This document shows, one piece after another, positions 35,372 to 46,178 of a stretch of DNA of 64,000 nt (position 1 is its first letter; each line of letters starts with the position of its first letter). The translations under genes and the position numbers were made by a program. Under the pieces are notes generated by a model. That model ran no database searches. It had not been told where the DNA came from and saw nothing but the letters and a program-made list of their open reading frames with translations. This DNA is from Hermodice carunculata (Eukaryota; Annelida; Polychaeta; Eunicida; Amphinomidae). The stretch is from contig OZ026630.1 of assembly GCA_964020975.1 (NCBI GenBank), positions 24,830,739-24,894,738 of the forward strand, written 5' to 3'.

Positions 35372-38150
35372 AACGACATTGTTAATTACTCAAAAGTTGG
35401 AAACTGCATGATGTGCAGTGATTTCAATGCCCGGACTATGGAAGTACAGGATTTTGATTTGGATGATGCAAACAAAAATTTACCCTCCGTGATTTCTACA
35501 TGTACTTAGATGATGAATATTTAGATCGAAAAAATCTGGATAAATCAAAGATAAATACTCATGGCGCTAAGCTATTAGACTTGTGTCGGTTTACTGGCCG
35601 CCGAATCCTTAATGGACGATTCTTATGTGACAGCATTGGGTACTTTACCTGTTACAGTCACACTGGTTCACCCAGTGTCATCGATTACATGTTACCAGAC
35701 CAAACTCTGTTGTATAATGTGTCACATTTCAAGGTCCATGCACCGTTTATTCTGTCAATTCACTGTATTATTTCAACCTGTGTTAGAGTCGGTCATTTTG
35801 ACACACCTTCAACAAATGCCAAGTGTAGGCCTACACCTATCAGAAAACTTGTTTGGAAAAATGATGATGACTACAGATTCTCTGCTGCCCTTCTGAGTAG
35901 TGACCTGCAAATTGATATGGATTGTATTTTTGATCAGCTATGTGATGCACATTATTCTGTAAATATATGACATCTGATGTCAAGAATCTTTTAATGAAGG
36001 CTGCCAGAATGGCTCATGCCAATATATTTATGTAAATAATTGAAGGAGGAAAACAAAGAGTAAGAAAAAAAAAGGTACAATGTTGACTGTAGGGATGTGT
36101 ACAAATATCTGAAAAAGTTATCTATGGAGCTGCGTCGGTATCCTTTTAACATGAACCTAGTACATCATATAGACACAAGCGAAAACAATATTTTAAAAAA
36201 ATGCTCAGTCGTAAAAAGTTTGAATTTAAGGGGCACATAATGAGGCAACTAGAGAACTTGGAGGACAGGGATCCAGCAGCCTTTTGGAGCCTATATGACC
36301 AGCTCACCAACAAAACTAGTTCCTCTACTAACCCGATTGATAATGCAGTCTGGATTCCGCACTTCAAAAGTGTATTTAATGATTCAAGTGTAACGAATAA
36401 TAAGATTTTAAATAAATTTATATTTGACAGTACAAACAAAATTTTCAATGAGCTAAATTTTAAAATCACTGATAAGGAAGCAAAAATTGCCGTTCCCAAT
36501 TAAAACGGGGTAAAGCTTCAGGCCATGATGGTCTCCTAAATGAATATTCAAGTGTAGCATCAATGTGATTTCGCCTCTTATTACTGCTGTGTTTAATAGA
36601 ATTTTGTGTGATGGTAAGTTTCCAGGTCGTTGGCGTCAGAACCTATCTGTCACCTGTCACAGAGTGTGTATTTAGATGTTAAATACAGTGTACGAACGAA
36701 ATATGGGTGTACAGATTCCATTTCTTCGAATGTCGGTGTCAAAAACAGCTGCGTTCTCAGTCCTCTGCTATTTAACCTATATACAGGTGATTTAGCTGGC
36801 ATATTTGATAATTCATGTGATCCCGTAGAATTTCTTAATGTTTCATGAAACTGTCTTATGTGTGCGGACGATCTTGTGCTGGTCTCAGAATCAGCCTGTG
36901 GTCTGCAAAACTCACTTAACAAGATGCAACGATACTGTGATATATGGAAACCCAATGTTAATTTATACAAGACGGAAATTATGATTTTTAACAAAAGTGG
37001 AAAATGTATCAACTCATCCTGCTTTCTGTACAAGGAACATAACATCGAGATCACTCAAAGATACTGTTCTTTGGGTCTTGAGTTTTGTCCATCCGGCACT
37101 TTCACTCATGCCTCTAAAAAATTAAAAGATCAAGCCAGCAAAGCTTTCTTCAAATTGCGGCAATATCCTGTTAAAAAGTAAATGTTAAGTTAGCTATGAA
37201 ATTATTCAAATCTCTCATTCCACCTATATCTTTATATGGGAGTGAAGTATGGAGCATATTACATATTAAAAACCTGAATTCTTTCAATTCATACCAACTC
37301 TGCGACAAGCCTATTTTTCAAAATCTACACATTAGTTTTTGAAAGTACGCTCTGGGTGTACATAGGAAAGCCTGAAATGCGGATGTCCGTGGAGAACTAG
37401 CCAGTATTGATTACTTCTGTGTGCAAGTTGTCAAACATTGGATACATCTACATAATTTTGACACAAATTCCCTGGTATATAAAGCTGTAATAGAAAATTA
37501 TTCTCTATTACAAAATGACAATATTATTGTTGGGTTAAACACATCAAAGAAATTATGGACGGTCTTGGCATGACAGACGCCTCGTGCAACCTGTGTGGTA
37601 ATAGAACCCATGACAGTTTACCATTACCCTACTACGCAATCGTCTTGAAAATATGTATAAAAATCAGTGGGCCAAAGTTGTATCTGGCGAACATAACCCT
37701 AATTCCAACAAACTGCGCACATATTGTTAATTCAAACGAACCTTTGAACTTAAATTTTATATACAACAAAAATATCCTGTAAAGAAACGAAAACATTCCA
37801 GTAAATTAAGAGTTGGTGCGCACATGCTGGCTGCTGAAACTGAAAGGTACACACGTCCAAAAGCATCTTTGGAACAACGTGTATGTAAGTTATGCATGTC
37901 CGGCAACATTGAAGATGAAACCCATTAGATGCTACACTGTAATTTTATTAAAGAACAAAGGGAAAAACTCTTCTCTGATTTATCTCATTTACCCAATTTG
38001 TGTACCAGATTTATTAATTCAAACGATGCGGAGAAGTTTAACTTCTTTATGACGATGGGCGGCGGAAATACTAACGTATTCCCATTGTTGATGACATTTA
38101 TCAATGAGGTATTGGATGTAGATCTAACAAGCTTGGCTTGTAATTTTTTG
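35372..38150 (+). pseudogene. Broken LINE: endonuclease end, reverse transcriptase, C-terminal zinc-like domain
   Basis: Plus-strand APE-type LINE in several frames. At 35385-35440 it reads LLANDIVNYSKVG and then CSDFNARTM, the endonuclease G-D-F-N-A-R motif with C-S for G. Frame 35500-35970 continues with SPSVIDYML, where S/V-IDY is the usual endonuclease block. Frame 36201-36503 is the linker before RT (MRQLENLEDRDPAAFWSLYD). 36510-36560 has the GKASGHDG-like RT entry. 36630-36848 and 36858-37181 hold RT blocks, including CADDLVLVSES with the catalytic Asp pair, and LQRYC-like downstream text. 37810-38140 carries the C-terminal part: RVCKLCMSGNIEDETH, then MLHCNFIKEQR, a Cys-Cys-His-Cys pattern. 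At least five frame changes or stops make it dead. Confidence 0.8.
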
Positions 38151-38173
38151 ACACTGGAGTGCACCAGAGTATG

Positions 38174-38348
38174 TACAGTAAAACCTGTCCTTGTGGACAC
38201 CTCTATAATGCGGACACCTGTAAAATGTGGACAGTTATATCCATGACCAAATGGTCAATTTTCTTGTTACAAACACCTGTCTATTGTGGATATCTGTCAA
38301 CTGTGGACACTTTTTGCCAGTCCCAGAGGTGTCCACAATAGACAGTTT

Positions 38349-38355
<7 letters not shown>
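38174..38355. mobile_element. Small TA-flanked MITE with GTGGACACC inverted ends
   Basis: Left end CAGTAAAACCTGTCCTTGTG (from 38176) and, on the other strand, right end TAGTGAAAACTGTCTATTGTG (from 38353) are inverted copies continuing into GGACACCTCT. TA lies on both sides, as for Tc1/mariner targets. There is no coding capacity. The right side runs directly into a TA microsatellite. Confidence 0.6.

Positions 38356-38402
<47 letters not shown>
38354..38402. repeat. (TA)n microsatellite
   Basis: About 49 bases of pure TA, starting at the right edge of the MITE. Confidence 0.95.
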
Positions 38403-38405
<3 letters not shown>

Positions 38406-38919
38406 TGTACAAGTACTGGTACAATCATTTGTCATGTATGTTTTTCTGCCTGTGATTTATTTGTATGGCTCTTTAATATATATTTTGACAATACATTGTA
38501 ATAGGTTTAGGTCAAAAAGTTATGTCATGCAGCCCAAAAAGAAGAGAACCAAGGCAAAAACTATACCCATTTACTTAGAAGCAAGAAATCGAACTTTCCG
38601 AATGGTACAAAGATCATGAAATATCGTCCGACAGGCGTCATGAAGAATCCCACTTGTCTGAACAGAAACAACTCATAATTGTGGAAAGGGGCAAGACCTA
38701 TAACCCACCTGTAACTGGTGAGTGTAACTGTTAAGTTATTTTTATTTATGATTGATTTATAATTTATTTGCAGGTATTAAATTTAAATTTATTATATTTT
38801 AAAATAAATACTTTATATAGGATATGAAAAATATGAATATAATAACTTTGTGTACGTCAGTAAATGAATTTGATATGGTCTTGGTTGTGTTGCTTTTTTG
38901 TTTGTGTCATGAATTACAT
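38403..38919. other. No gene seen
   Basis: AT-rich non-coding sequence between the MITE/microsatellite and the possible Harbinger exon. Short Lys-rich frame only. Confidence 0.5.
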
Positions 38920-39026
38920 TTAACGAATATCATATTTCAAACGGGTATTTCTTGGACTGGTTTTGCAAACCGAATGTCTACAAGCAGCATTAATTTCTAA
39001 AGAGTCACAAATAATTATGTGTGTGC

Positions 39027-39029
<3 letters not shown>

Positions 39030-39067
<38 letters not shown>

Positions 39068-39101
39068 TTTTTTGTTTGTTTGTTTTTGTTTTTTTTTTTT
39101 T
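39030..39101. repeat. T-rich homopolymer tract
   Basis: About 36 consecutive T, then T runs broken by single or double G. Confidence 0.9.
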
Positions 39102-39260
39102 GACAGAGCAACAGATGCCTGTGTGGCTTGACAATATGCGCAAACAGTGTCGGAGCCCTTCGGCGTCGTTGTCGCTGCCTCCAACCACCCATAACTGCTG
39201 CAATGCCACCAAGAATGAGTATTTCCTCTTCTGAAACTGAAAGAGACAACATTTCGCCGT
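39102..39260 (-). pseudogene. Possible first exon of a Harbinger-type transposase (weak)
   Basis: The minus strand reads MAANGEMLSLSVSEEEILIL, then GGIAAVMGGWRQRQRRRRAP, resembling the acidic/aliphatic start followed by an arginine block in PIF/Harbinger transposases. It stops at a long A tract (39030-39101 as T on the plus strand). It sits about 350 bases inside the putative element end at 39611. No catalytic domain is seen. This is a suggestion based on composition and order only. Confidence 0.3.
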
Positions 39261-39329
39261 TGGCAGCCATAGTGACTGTAATTTCATTCAAAAAAAAAAA
39301 TAAATAAACATAGACGAACATGTGACTTT

Positions 39330-39611
39330 TCCGACTCCTGATTCACTCCTAAACAATTCGGGAATAACCTACAAAAAAGGTCGTAAGTAACTCCTTAAAC
39401 TCCTTAAAATAAAAACAAAACAAAACAAACAACAAAAAAAAAACCAATCGGGCTAACATCGCAATCAACTCGTATAAATTATGTATATAACTCGTAGATG
39501 GCTCATAATCAACTCGGGAATAACTCGCCGCTAATTGCGAGTTTGCCACAATTCGGCAATTTTTGAGTTCGTTCAACTCTGGACGCAACTCGGCCAAGTG
39601 GGAAAGGGCTT
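39330..39611. repeat. Block of AACTCG words ending in an inverted-repeat-like terminus
   Basis: Many AACTCG/CGAGTT words at 10-30 bp spacing (for example CAATCAACTCG, ATAACTCGTAG, AATCAACTCGGG, GCGAGTTTGCC). It ends ACTCGGCCAAGTGGGAAAGGGC, then TTTAA, the inverted partner of 31613-31640. It may be the subterminal region of a DNA transposon. Confidence 0.45.
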
Positions 39612-39719
39612 TAAGTCGCTATTTCCCAGAATGAATCTCTCAAGTGTGATGCGAACCTTTTTCATCTGACCAACTCTTCTGACCATCGTGACAGCACAGA
39701 AACTGTTGGCTTATTAAAG

Positions 39720-42165
39720 TGTGTGTGTCAACACGCTCTTTTGTTTTTCCTGAAATTCTTCATTTCTTTCTTCTTTCTTCTTTACCAGCAAATTTGTCCG
39801 ACACTTTTATCGAACACTATTTTACATAGAAACTCCAAACTTGGCATGATTGTACCTCCATACAAGGAGTTTCACCGTTTTATACAAAGGAATGAAGATG
39901 TTTAAAATTATGCAAATTAGAGGCATTTGAAATTTTAAATCTTGAATATCTTCAAAAGTATAATAGATAGAGATGTCATTCCAACTTCTACTAGGGGGTC
40001 ATTAACTATTGCGCATCTAATGAATTTAAAACAAACGTTATAGCAATTTAAATTATGCTAATTAGCAGCATTTGAAATTTTAAAACTTCAATATCTTCAA
40101 AACCATTATAGATAGAAACGTCATTTCAACTTCTAGTAGGAGGTTGTTGACCATTGCGCATGGAATGAATCTAAAACAAAAGTTGTAGCAATTGAAATTA
40201 TGCTAATTAGCAGTATTCGAAATTTTTAATCTTGAATATCTTCAACACTATAATAGATAGAGATTTCATTCCAACTTCTACTAGGGGGTTGTTGACCATT
40301 GCGCACCTGATGAATTTAAAATGAAAGTTGTAGCAATTTAAATTATGCTAAATAGCACCATTAGAAATTTTAAATCTTGAATAGCTTCAAACCTATAATG
40401 GATAGAGATGTCATTTCAGCTTCTACTCCTGTGTTATGGAATAGTTGCACATTACCGTACCAATATGCTTTGAAGACACACACATTGATTTGCTATGCAG
40501 CAAATCATCTTTCCTAGTTTCTTTTTTTTCTTTCTTCTTTCTTCTTTACCAGCAAATTTGTCCGACACTTTTATCGAACACTATCATACATAAAAACTCC
40601 AAACTTGGCATGATTGTACCTCCATACAAGGAGTTTGACCGTTTTATATAAAAGAATGAAGATGTTTAAAATTATGCAAATTAGAGGCATTTGAAATTTT
40701 AAATCTTGAATATCTTCAAAAGTATAATAGATAGAGATGTCATTCCAACTTGTACTAGGAGGTTATTATTGACCATTGCGCATTTAATGAATTTAAAACA
40801 AAAGTTGTAGCAATTTAAATTATGCTAATTAGCAGCATTTGAAATTTTAAAACTTTAATATCTTCAAAACTATTTTAGATAGAGACGTCATTTTCACTTC
40901 TACTAGGGGGTTATTGATCATTGCGCATGTAATGAATCAAAAGCAAAAGTTGTAGCAATTAAAATTATGCTAATTAGCAGCATTTGAAATTTTAAAACTT
41001 TAATATCTTCAAAACTATTATAGAGAGAGAGAGGTTATTCTAACTTCTACTAGGGGGTTATTGACCATTGCGCATGCCATGAAACTAAAACAAACGTTGT
41101 AGCAATTGATATTATGCTAATTAGCAGTATTCGATATTTTCAATCTTGAATATCTTCAGCATTATGATAGATAAAGATGTCATTCCAACTTCCACTAGGG
41201 GGTTGTTGACCATTGCGTACCTAATGAATAAAAAATAAAAGTTGTAGCAATTAAAATTATGCTCATTGGCAGTATTCGAAATGTTAAATCTTGAATAACT
41301 TCAAAGCTATAATAGATGGAGATGCCATTCTAACTTCTACTCCTATGTTGTGGAATAGTTGTACATTTCCATACCAGTATGGTTTGAAGACACACATATC
41401 TTTCTTTCTTTCTTTCTTTCTTCTTTACCAGCAAATTTGTCCGACACTTTTCTCGAATACTTTTATACATAGAAACTCCAAACTTGGCATGATTGTACTT
41501 CCATACAAGGAGTTTGGCCGTTTTATACAAAAGAATGAAGATGTTTAAAATTATGCAAATTAGGGGCATTTGAAATTTTAAATCTTGGATATCTTCAAAA
41601 GTATAATAGATAGAGATGTCATTCCAACTTCTAATGGGGGGGGGGGGTATTGACCATTGCGCATCTAATGAATTTAAAACAAATGTTGTAGCAATTTAAA
41701 TTATGCTAATTAGCAGCATTTGAAATTTTAAAACTTGAATATGTTCATAACTATTATAGATAGAGATGTCATTTTTAACTTCTACTAGGGGGTTATTGAC
41801 AATTGCGCATGTAATAAATCTAAAGCAAAAGTTGTAGCAATTTTAATTATGCTAATTAGCAGTATTCGAAATTTTCAATCTTGAATACCTTCAACACTAT
41901 AATACATAGAGATGTCATTCCAATTTTTACTAGGGGGATGTTGACCATTGCGCACCTAATGAATTTAAAATACAAGTTGTAGCAATTTAAATTATGCTAA
42001 ATAGCACTATTAGAAATTTTAAATCTTGAATAGCTTCAAAGCTATAATAGATAGAGATGCCATTCAAACTTCTACTCCTGTGTCATTTAATAGTTGTACA
42101 TTATCATACCAATATGCTTTGAAGACACACACACTGATTTGCTATGCAGCAAATCATCTTCCCTA
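39720..42165 (-). repeat. Composite tandem repeat family, inverted array (three higher-order copies)
   Basis: The same family as 18860-20830, read on the other strand. Three higher-order copies begin at pyrimidine tracts (TTTC/TTCT) near 39750, 40510 and 41400. Each then has CTTTACCAGCAAATTTGTCC, CCAAACTTGGCATGATTGTA, and several ~145-bp units with AATTATGCAAATTAG or AATTATGCTAATTAGCAG, ATAGATAGAGATGTCATTCC and TTGACCATTGCGCA. Copies end with TGCTTTGAAGACACACAC and, in two of them, the near-palindrome GATTTGCTATGCAGCAAATC (40487-40506, 42136-42155). Confidence 0.8.
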
Positions 42166-42719
42166 GTTGGTAAATGAATTTGCTAGGGATGGTCAGATGC
42201 AATCCTGTCTTACGAAGTAGCAATGTAAAGACATTATTTATTTTTATCTATTTATTTTATTTATTTTTTTTATTGATTAATATTTTATATATATATATAA
42301 GTAAAAGTATAAATATACTCACGCCAAAAAAATAAAAAGAGGGGTGCCTATAACCCATCACACGTCAGAGGCATCGTCCTGTCCAGTAATTTTTTCAAAC
42401 TTTCAAATGTTGAATACGTAATACGAGATTAAACAGTCACTTTGAAAGGAATAGCACCATTGCACCCCCGCCAAACTGGACAAAGAGGGAGCGTAACAGG
42501 AGTTTGTATTACATTTTAAACATTTTGTGATGCATGACCATAGCTGCCTGGTGCCATGTATAACTAGTTTTTTCTGTGTAGACCACAGACAGATTTGCTG
42601 TTAATCAGATCTTTATCTGCCAGTCCATTTCGGATTTCCTTACCCTTTCACCTCCTTCCCCCTCTCTGCTTAACCCTCCATCCCTCCCTCTCCCCTGCCC
42701 TCCCCCTCCCCCCTTCCTT

Positions 42720-42769
<50 letters not shown>

Positions 42770-42990
42770 ACCCCTCGAACTTTAATCTCAGCGTAGCCTT
42801 CAAGGTGGCGCCATGCGTACCAGTAATGGCTGCCTCCATGGGAAGAGTCAAAGCATGACAAAGCTTCATCAGAACATTCCCTAAAATCGAAGGCGCAACA
42901 AAATTACAGAATCAGCTGACATTCAGCCAGCAGTAAGTATGAGCCATCCTTCTACATTAATGCCTAAATTAAGATGACCAAAGTTTAAAA
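42166..42990. other. No gene seen; CA microsatellite
   Basis: Non-coding, with AT-rich tract 42240-42300, a CT-rich stretch 42640-42720 and a (CA)n repeat at 42721-42767. Confidence 0.5.
42721..42767. repeat. (CA)n microsatellite
   Basis: About 23 CA units after a C/T-rich run. Confidence 0.95.
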
Positions 42991-42999
42991 ATCCTTTTA

Positions 43000-43960
43000 T
43001 TTGCGTGAAAGCCGTGGTTCACAACAGGATTTGATTTGATTTGATGATTTGCCAGGGACAGGTTACTGCCAATACTGGCTCTGTGTATGATGACACTGGT
43101 CTCCCGCCAGGCCCTGGGTGATAAAATGTGGTTGAATATAATGACAGCATGAGAGAACACTTAAAATCAATTAACAATACAAATGATATATAGATAAAAA
43201 AATAAATATAGGTGAAATACCCGAACTAAATTAAAAGTTACATAAATCAGGAGTACATATATGAGAAAGCTTGACAAAATAAGTTAACTAACTGATGTAC
43301 ATTGACTAATAAAATATCCTTACTGGTAATGAACAAAAATGTGTAAAAGTAAAAGAGGTAAATCATTAAAATGAAGTAAGTTGGCTATGGCAAGATCATG
43401 AGTAGAAGGGGCTGCAAGTGTTAAAAGTTAATTTGCACATACCACAGACTGAATTGTAAAGCTGGCACAGTCCATGTTTGAATGAGGCTAGGCTAGGGAG
43501 GAAGACACCTTTAATTCATTGGGAAAGTAATTCTATGAGATGGCACCTCTGTATATAATTCTGTTTTTGCTGTAGTTGGAGTTTACTGATGGGATGTAGA
43601 GGAAGTGATTGGATGCTGAGCGAGTGATGTGACTGTGTTGGAGGGTACAAGTTTACAGGAAATAGCCGGGGGTACAAGGCCATGGGTGACTGTGTACATG
43701 AATGTTTGTAGATGGGTATGGTGCCTGTGTTCTAAAGTGAGCATGTTATTGAGGTTGTGAAGTGTATGGATAGGGGTGCGTCTATCTAATTTATAAATGA
43801 CGCGTTTGGCCTTGTTCTGGAGAATTTGGAGCTTGTTTAACAGTTGCTCAGATAGTGTCGCAATAGTCAAAATGCCAGGAACAACTAGAGACATGTAGAG
43901 TATGAGGATTAGATGTTTGTTCAGAAATTTACCATCACAGCCTGGTCTGTAATTTGTGAG
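43000..43960 (-). mobile_element. 5'-truncated CR1-like LINE tail
   Basis: The minus-strand frame 43894-43583 contains LQILQNKAKRVIYKLDRRTP and LNMLTLEHR-like text (NNMLTLEHRHHTHL, then FMYTVTHGLVPP), the typical segment after the RT domain in CR1/Jockey-like LINEs (L-Q-N-x-A-x-R-x-I). The rest to about 43000 would be 3' UTR, ending in repeats of AAATC (GATTTGATTTGATTTGATG on the plus strand near 43027-43046), a CR1-like tail. RT core and endonuclease are missing. Confidence 0.7.
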
Positions 43961-45041
43961 ACACTCAGACAGTGACTGAAATTAGGACTGTGGCTCTCCG
44001 CTTTTGTGCTGTGGTCCTGTGGGACTCGGGTACGTGGCCTTAAAAAATATAGTAGATGAGGCGGAGGCCCGGTGGGGCCACTCCCTACTTTTTTTAGGTG
44101 GGGGTGTGCAGCTCATGTTTTTCAGAATGACCCTTCATTTGGGCTCCCATCCTACCAAATAATGGATCTTCATTAGGGCGCGTCAATCACTTTCACAGCA
44201 TGCGCCCTGTTCACGGGGCTGGAGCGTAAATCGTCTGGTTTTGATTAGGGCCCTTTGATTTTATCAGTGACCTTGGTTAGGGGTCTCAGAAAAATTTATG
44301 GATCTTCGTTAGGGAAATCTTGGGAAAATTGATATTGTTAGGGAAAGTACCGGCGAAAAGGTACCCTTCAGAGCGGCACATCCCCATTACGCTTGGTATA
44401 GGGAGTAGTCCCCCGGGGGCGGAGGAAACCATGGTTATCCTAGTCCGCCTGTGCTGCCATGTTTTCCCGGACCAGAGCCGAAGCAAATGGTCTGCCGCAC
44501 TCTCTCTCTCACACTTACAGCTGTCGTGGGCCCTGCCCTGGTCCTGAATATATCCCCCTACACTCATCGCATGTAATTCTCCCCCTCCCCCCCCCCCCCA
44601 AAAAAAACAAAAACAAAAACAAAAAAACAACAACTTTCCCTCACACACCCTATCCCGGCCGGCCTCCAAGGCTTAGACATTTCCCATGGGAGCCCTTATA
44701 AAGGCATAGACCTGCTATCTGAAGCGAGATGTGAGCACCAGCAGCACTTCAAATGCCGGAGCTTTGTCCCCACCACAGTGGGTGCGGGCAATGAAACTGT
44801 TAGGCATCAATTGTGGTCGAGTTCACTTGCTAACCAACTTGGATTAATTTTGACCAATTCCACCCATGCGCATCCGAACTCAAATTGGTCTGACCTAGAT
44901 TGGTCAAAATGACATCACCGCGACTAACCAATTCTGCCAGTGCCCCAGAACGTTGTCAAAATTAGACAAAGTGGATTCAAAATGGTGACTGTGAACAAGT
45001 ACGAGTAAAGCTACATGTATAATATCCCTTGAAATTTTCTA
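43961..45041. other. No gene seen; probable old repeats
   Basis: Contains a G/C-richer stretch at 44030-44420 with GGGAAAG, GGCACATCCCC and CCCCCGGGGG words that reads like a dispersed repeat, a C13 run at 44587-44599, and short inverted words AATTTTGACCAATT / AATTGGTC near 44852-44910. Confidence 0.4.
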
Positions 45042-45482
45042 CTACTGGCATAAAAGAGAACTGTAATTGTATGTGTGTTTTGTGCCAACATTGAAATGTT
45101 CCCTGGTTACTTGCGCCCTGTAGCCTAACACGTGACAAAGAAATCCGAGAGTTAGGGGTAGAGTTGCGTTTGAAAATCGTCCAGTGTATACTGTGTGATG
45201 ATATTCTCGGCAAAAACTATGAACTTTCGGAACATAATGACAAGGTATGCTTTCACTATACACAGCACTTACATACAGAAAACTGTCACGTTCATCAGCA
45301 AAGCATATTATTTCTTCCATATCATCATGCTCCAATATTTCCCACAATATCGGGTATGTCACATTAGCCATGCTGTTTCTGACCAAAACAAGCCAGCATC
45401 CATTCAATTGCAATTGTAACCACACATGCCTAATGAAAATAGACCCCAGAGACCCAGTTATCATATGTTCGGTTTTAGTCAA
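45042..45482 (-). other. Open frame of 146 codons, unrecognised; weak Harbinger-like N-terminus
   Basis: Contains NVTYPILWEILEHDDMEE, then VPKVHSFCREYHHTVYTGRF. The second part loosely resembles the segment before the HTH in Harbinger transposases (V-x-x-Y-S-D-x-x-F-x-x-H-F). No catalytic motif follows. It lies 0.7 kb upstream of TTC4 exon 1, so it could also be chance or promoter-proximal sequence. Confidence 0.2.
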
Positions 45483-46178
45483 ACAAGCAAACTCAGCCTG
45501 TTAAGTCACGGCCCCTGGTCTTCCAAGAGTTAAACAGTGGCATGGGCTGAAGGTACACTTTGGAAGTATTTTATATATATTAATGAATCATTTTATTGCA
45601 TTTTTCGTGTTTCAATTTTTTTTTTTTTTTTTGGGATGTCAAATGTTAGTCTACCCCTCCATGGTCTACCACATTAGTATAATATCCATGACTCTATGGC
45701 ATGGGGATATTATGCATGTTTACTGGCATTTACAGGTGCCATATTGAATACTGGGGCTGGAAATCAACTATTTTACCACTTTTTAGTGCAAAATTTTCAG
45801 ATACGCCGGTGTCAGAAAATCAAAAATAAAGAAGACCGACAAACATAAAAAGACCCCCAAAATTCATAGGAAATTTACTAGAAGCTGCATGCAAAAGGCA
45901 TAAGAATTTCACCCAATGGACCCACTTAAGAGTTGGTGCTAAAGAATTCAATGCTGTTAAGTATGGCATGAAGACAGGTTAGTATTAAAAGAGAATGAAG
46001 ATTCATGATAAATTACTTAGAAGGCAGAGAAGGAGGTGCCGATCAAAGTAAAGAGGTCTGATTATAATTAATTATTGTTTGTTTTTTATCTGGTGCATTT
46101 TAATTTAACTATGAAGTCACAGTTATGCCATTTTTTTGTGTGGCTTTATTACTAATATTTCAACATTATTTTGTAGCC
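45483..46178. other. Upstream/5' region of TTC4
   Basis: AT-rich. A good acceptor-like sequence, ATTATTTTGTAG, ends at 46176, two bases before the chosen ATG, so a 5' untranslated exon further upstream is likely. No TATA or other promoter could be assigned. Confidence 0.45.

Noticed and set aside
42595-42869. Frames with Thr-His or Val-Cys repeats
   Set aside because: CA microsatellite.
46125-46178. Earlier ATG (46125) giving a signal-like hydrophobic start to TTC4
   Set aside because: A strong acceptor ends at 46176 and TTC4 is cytosolic/nuclear; the ATG at 46179 is preferred.
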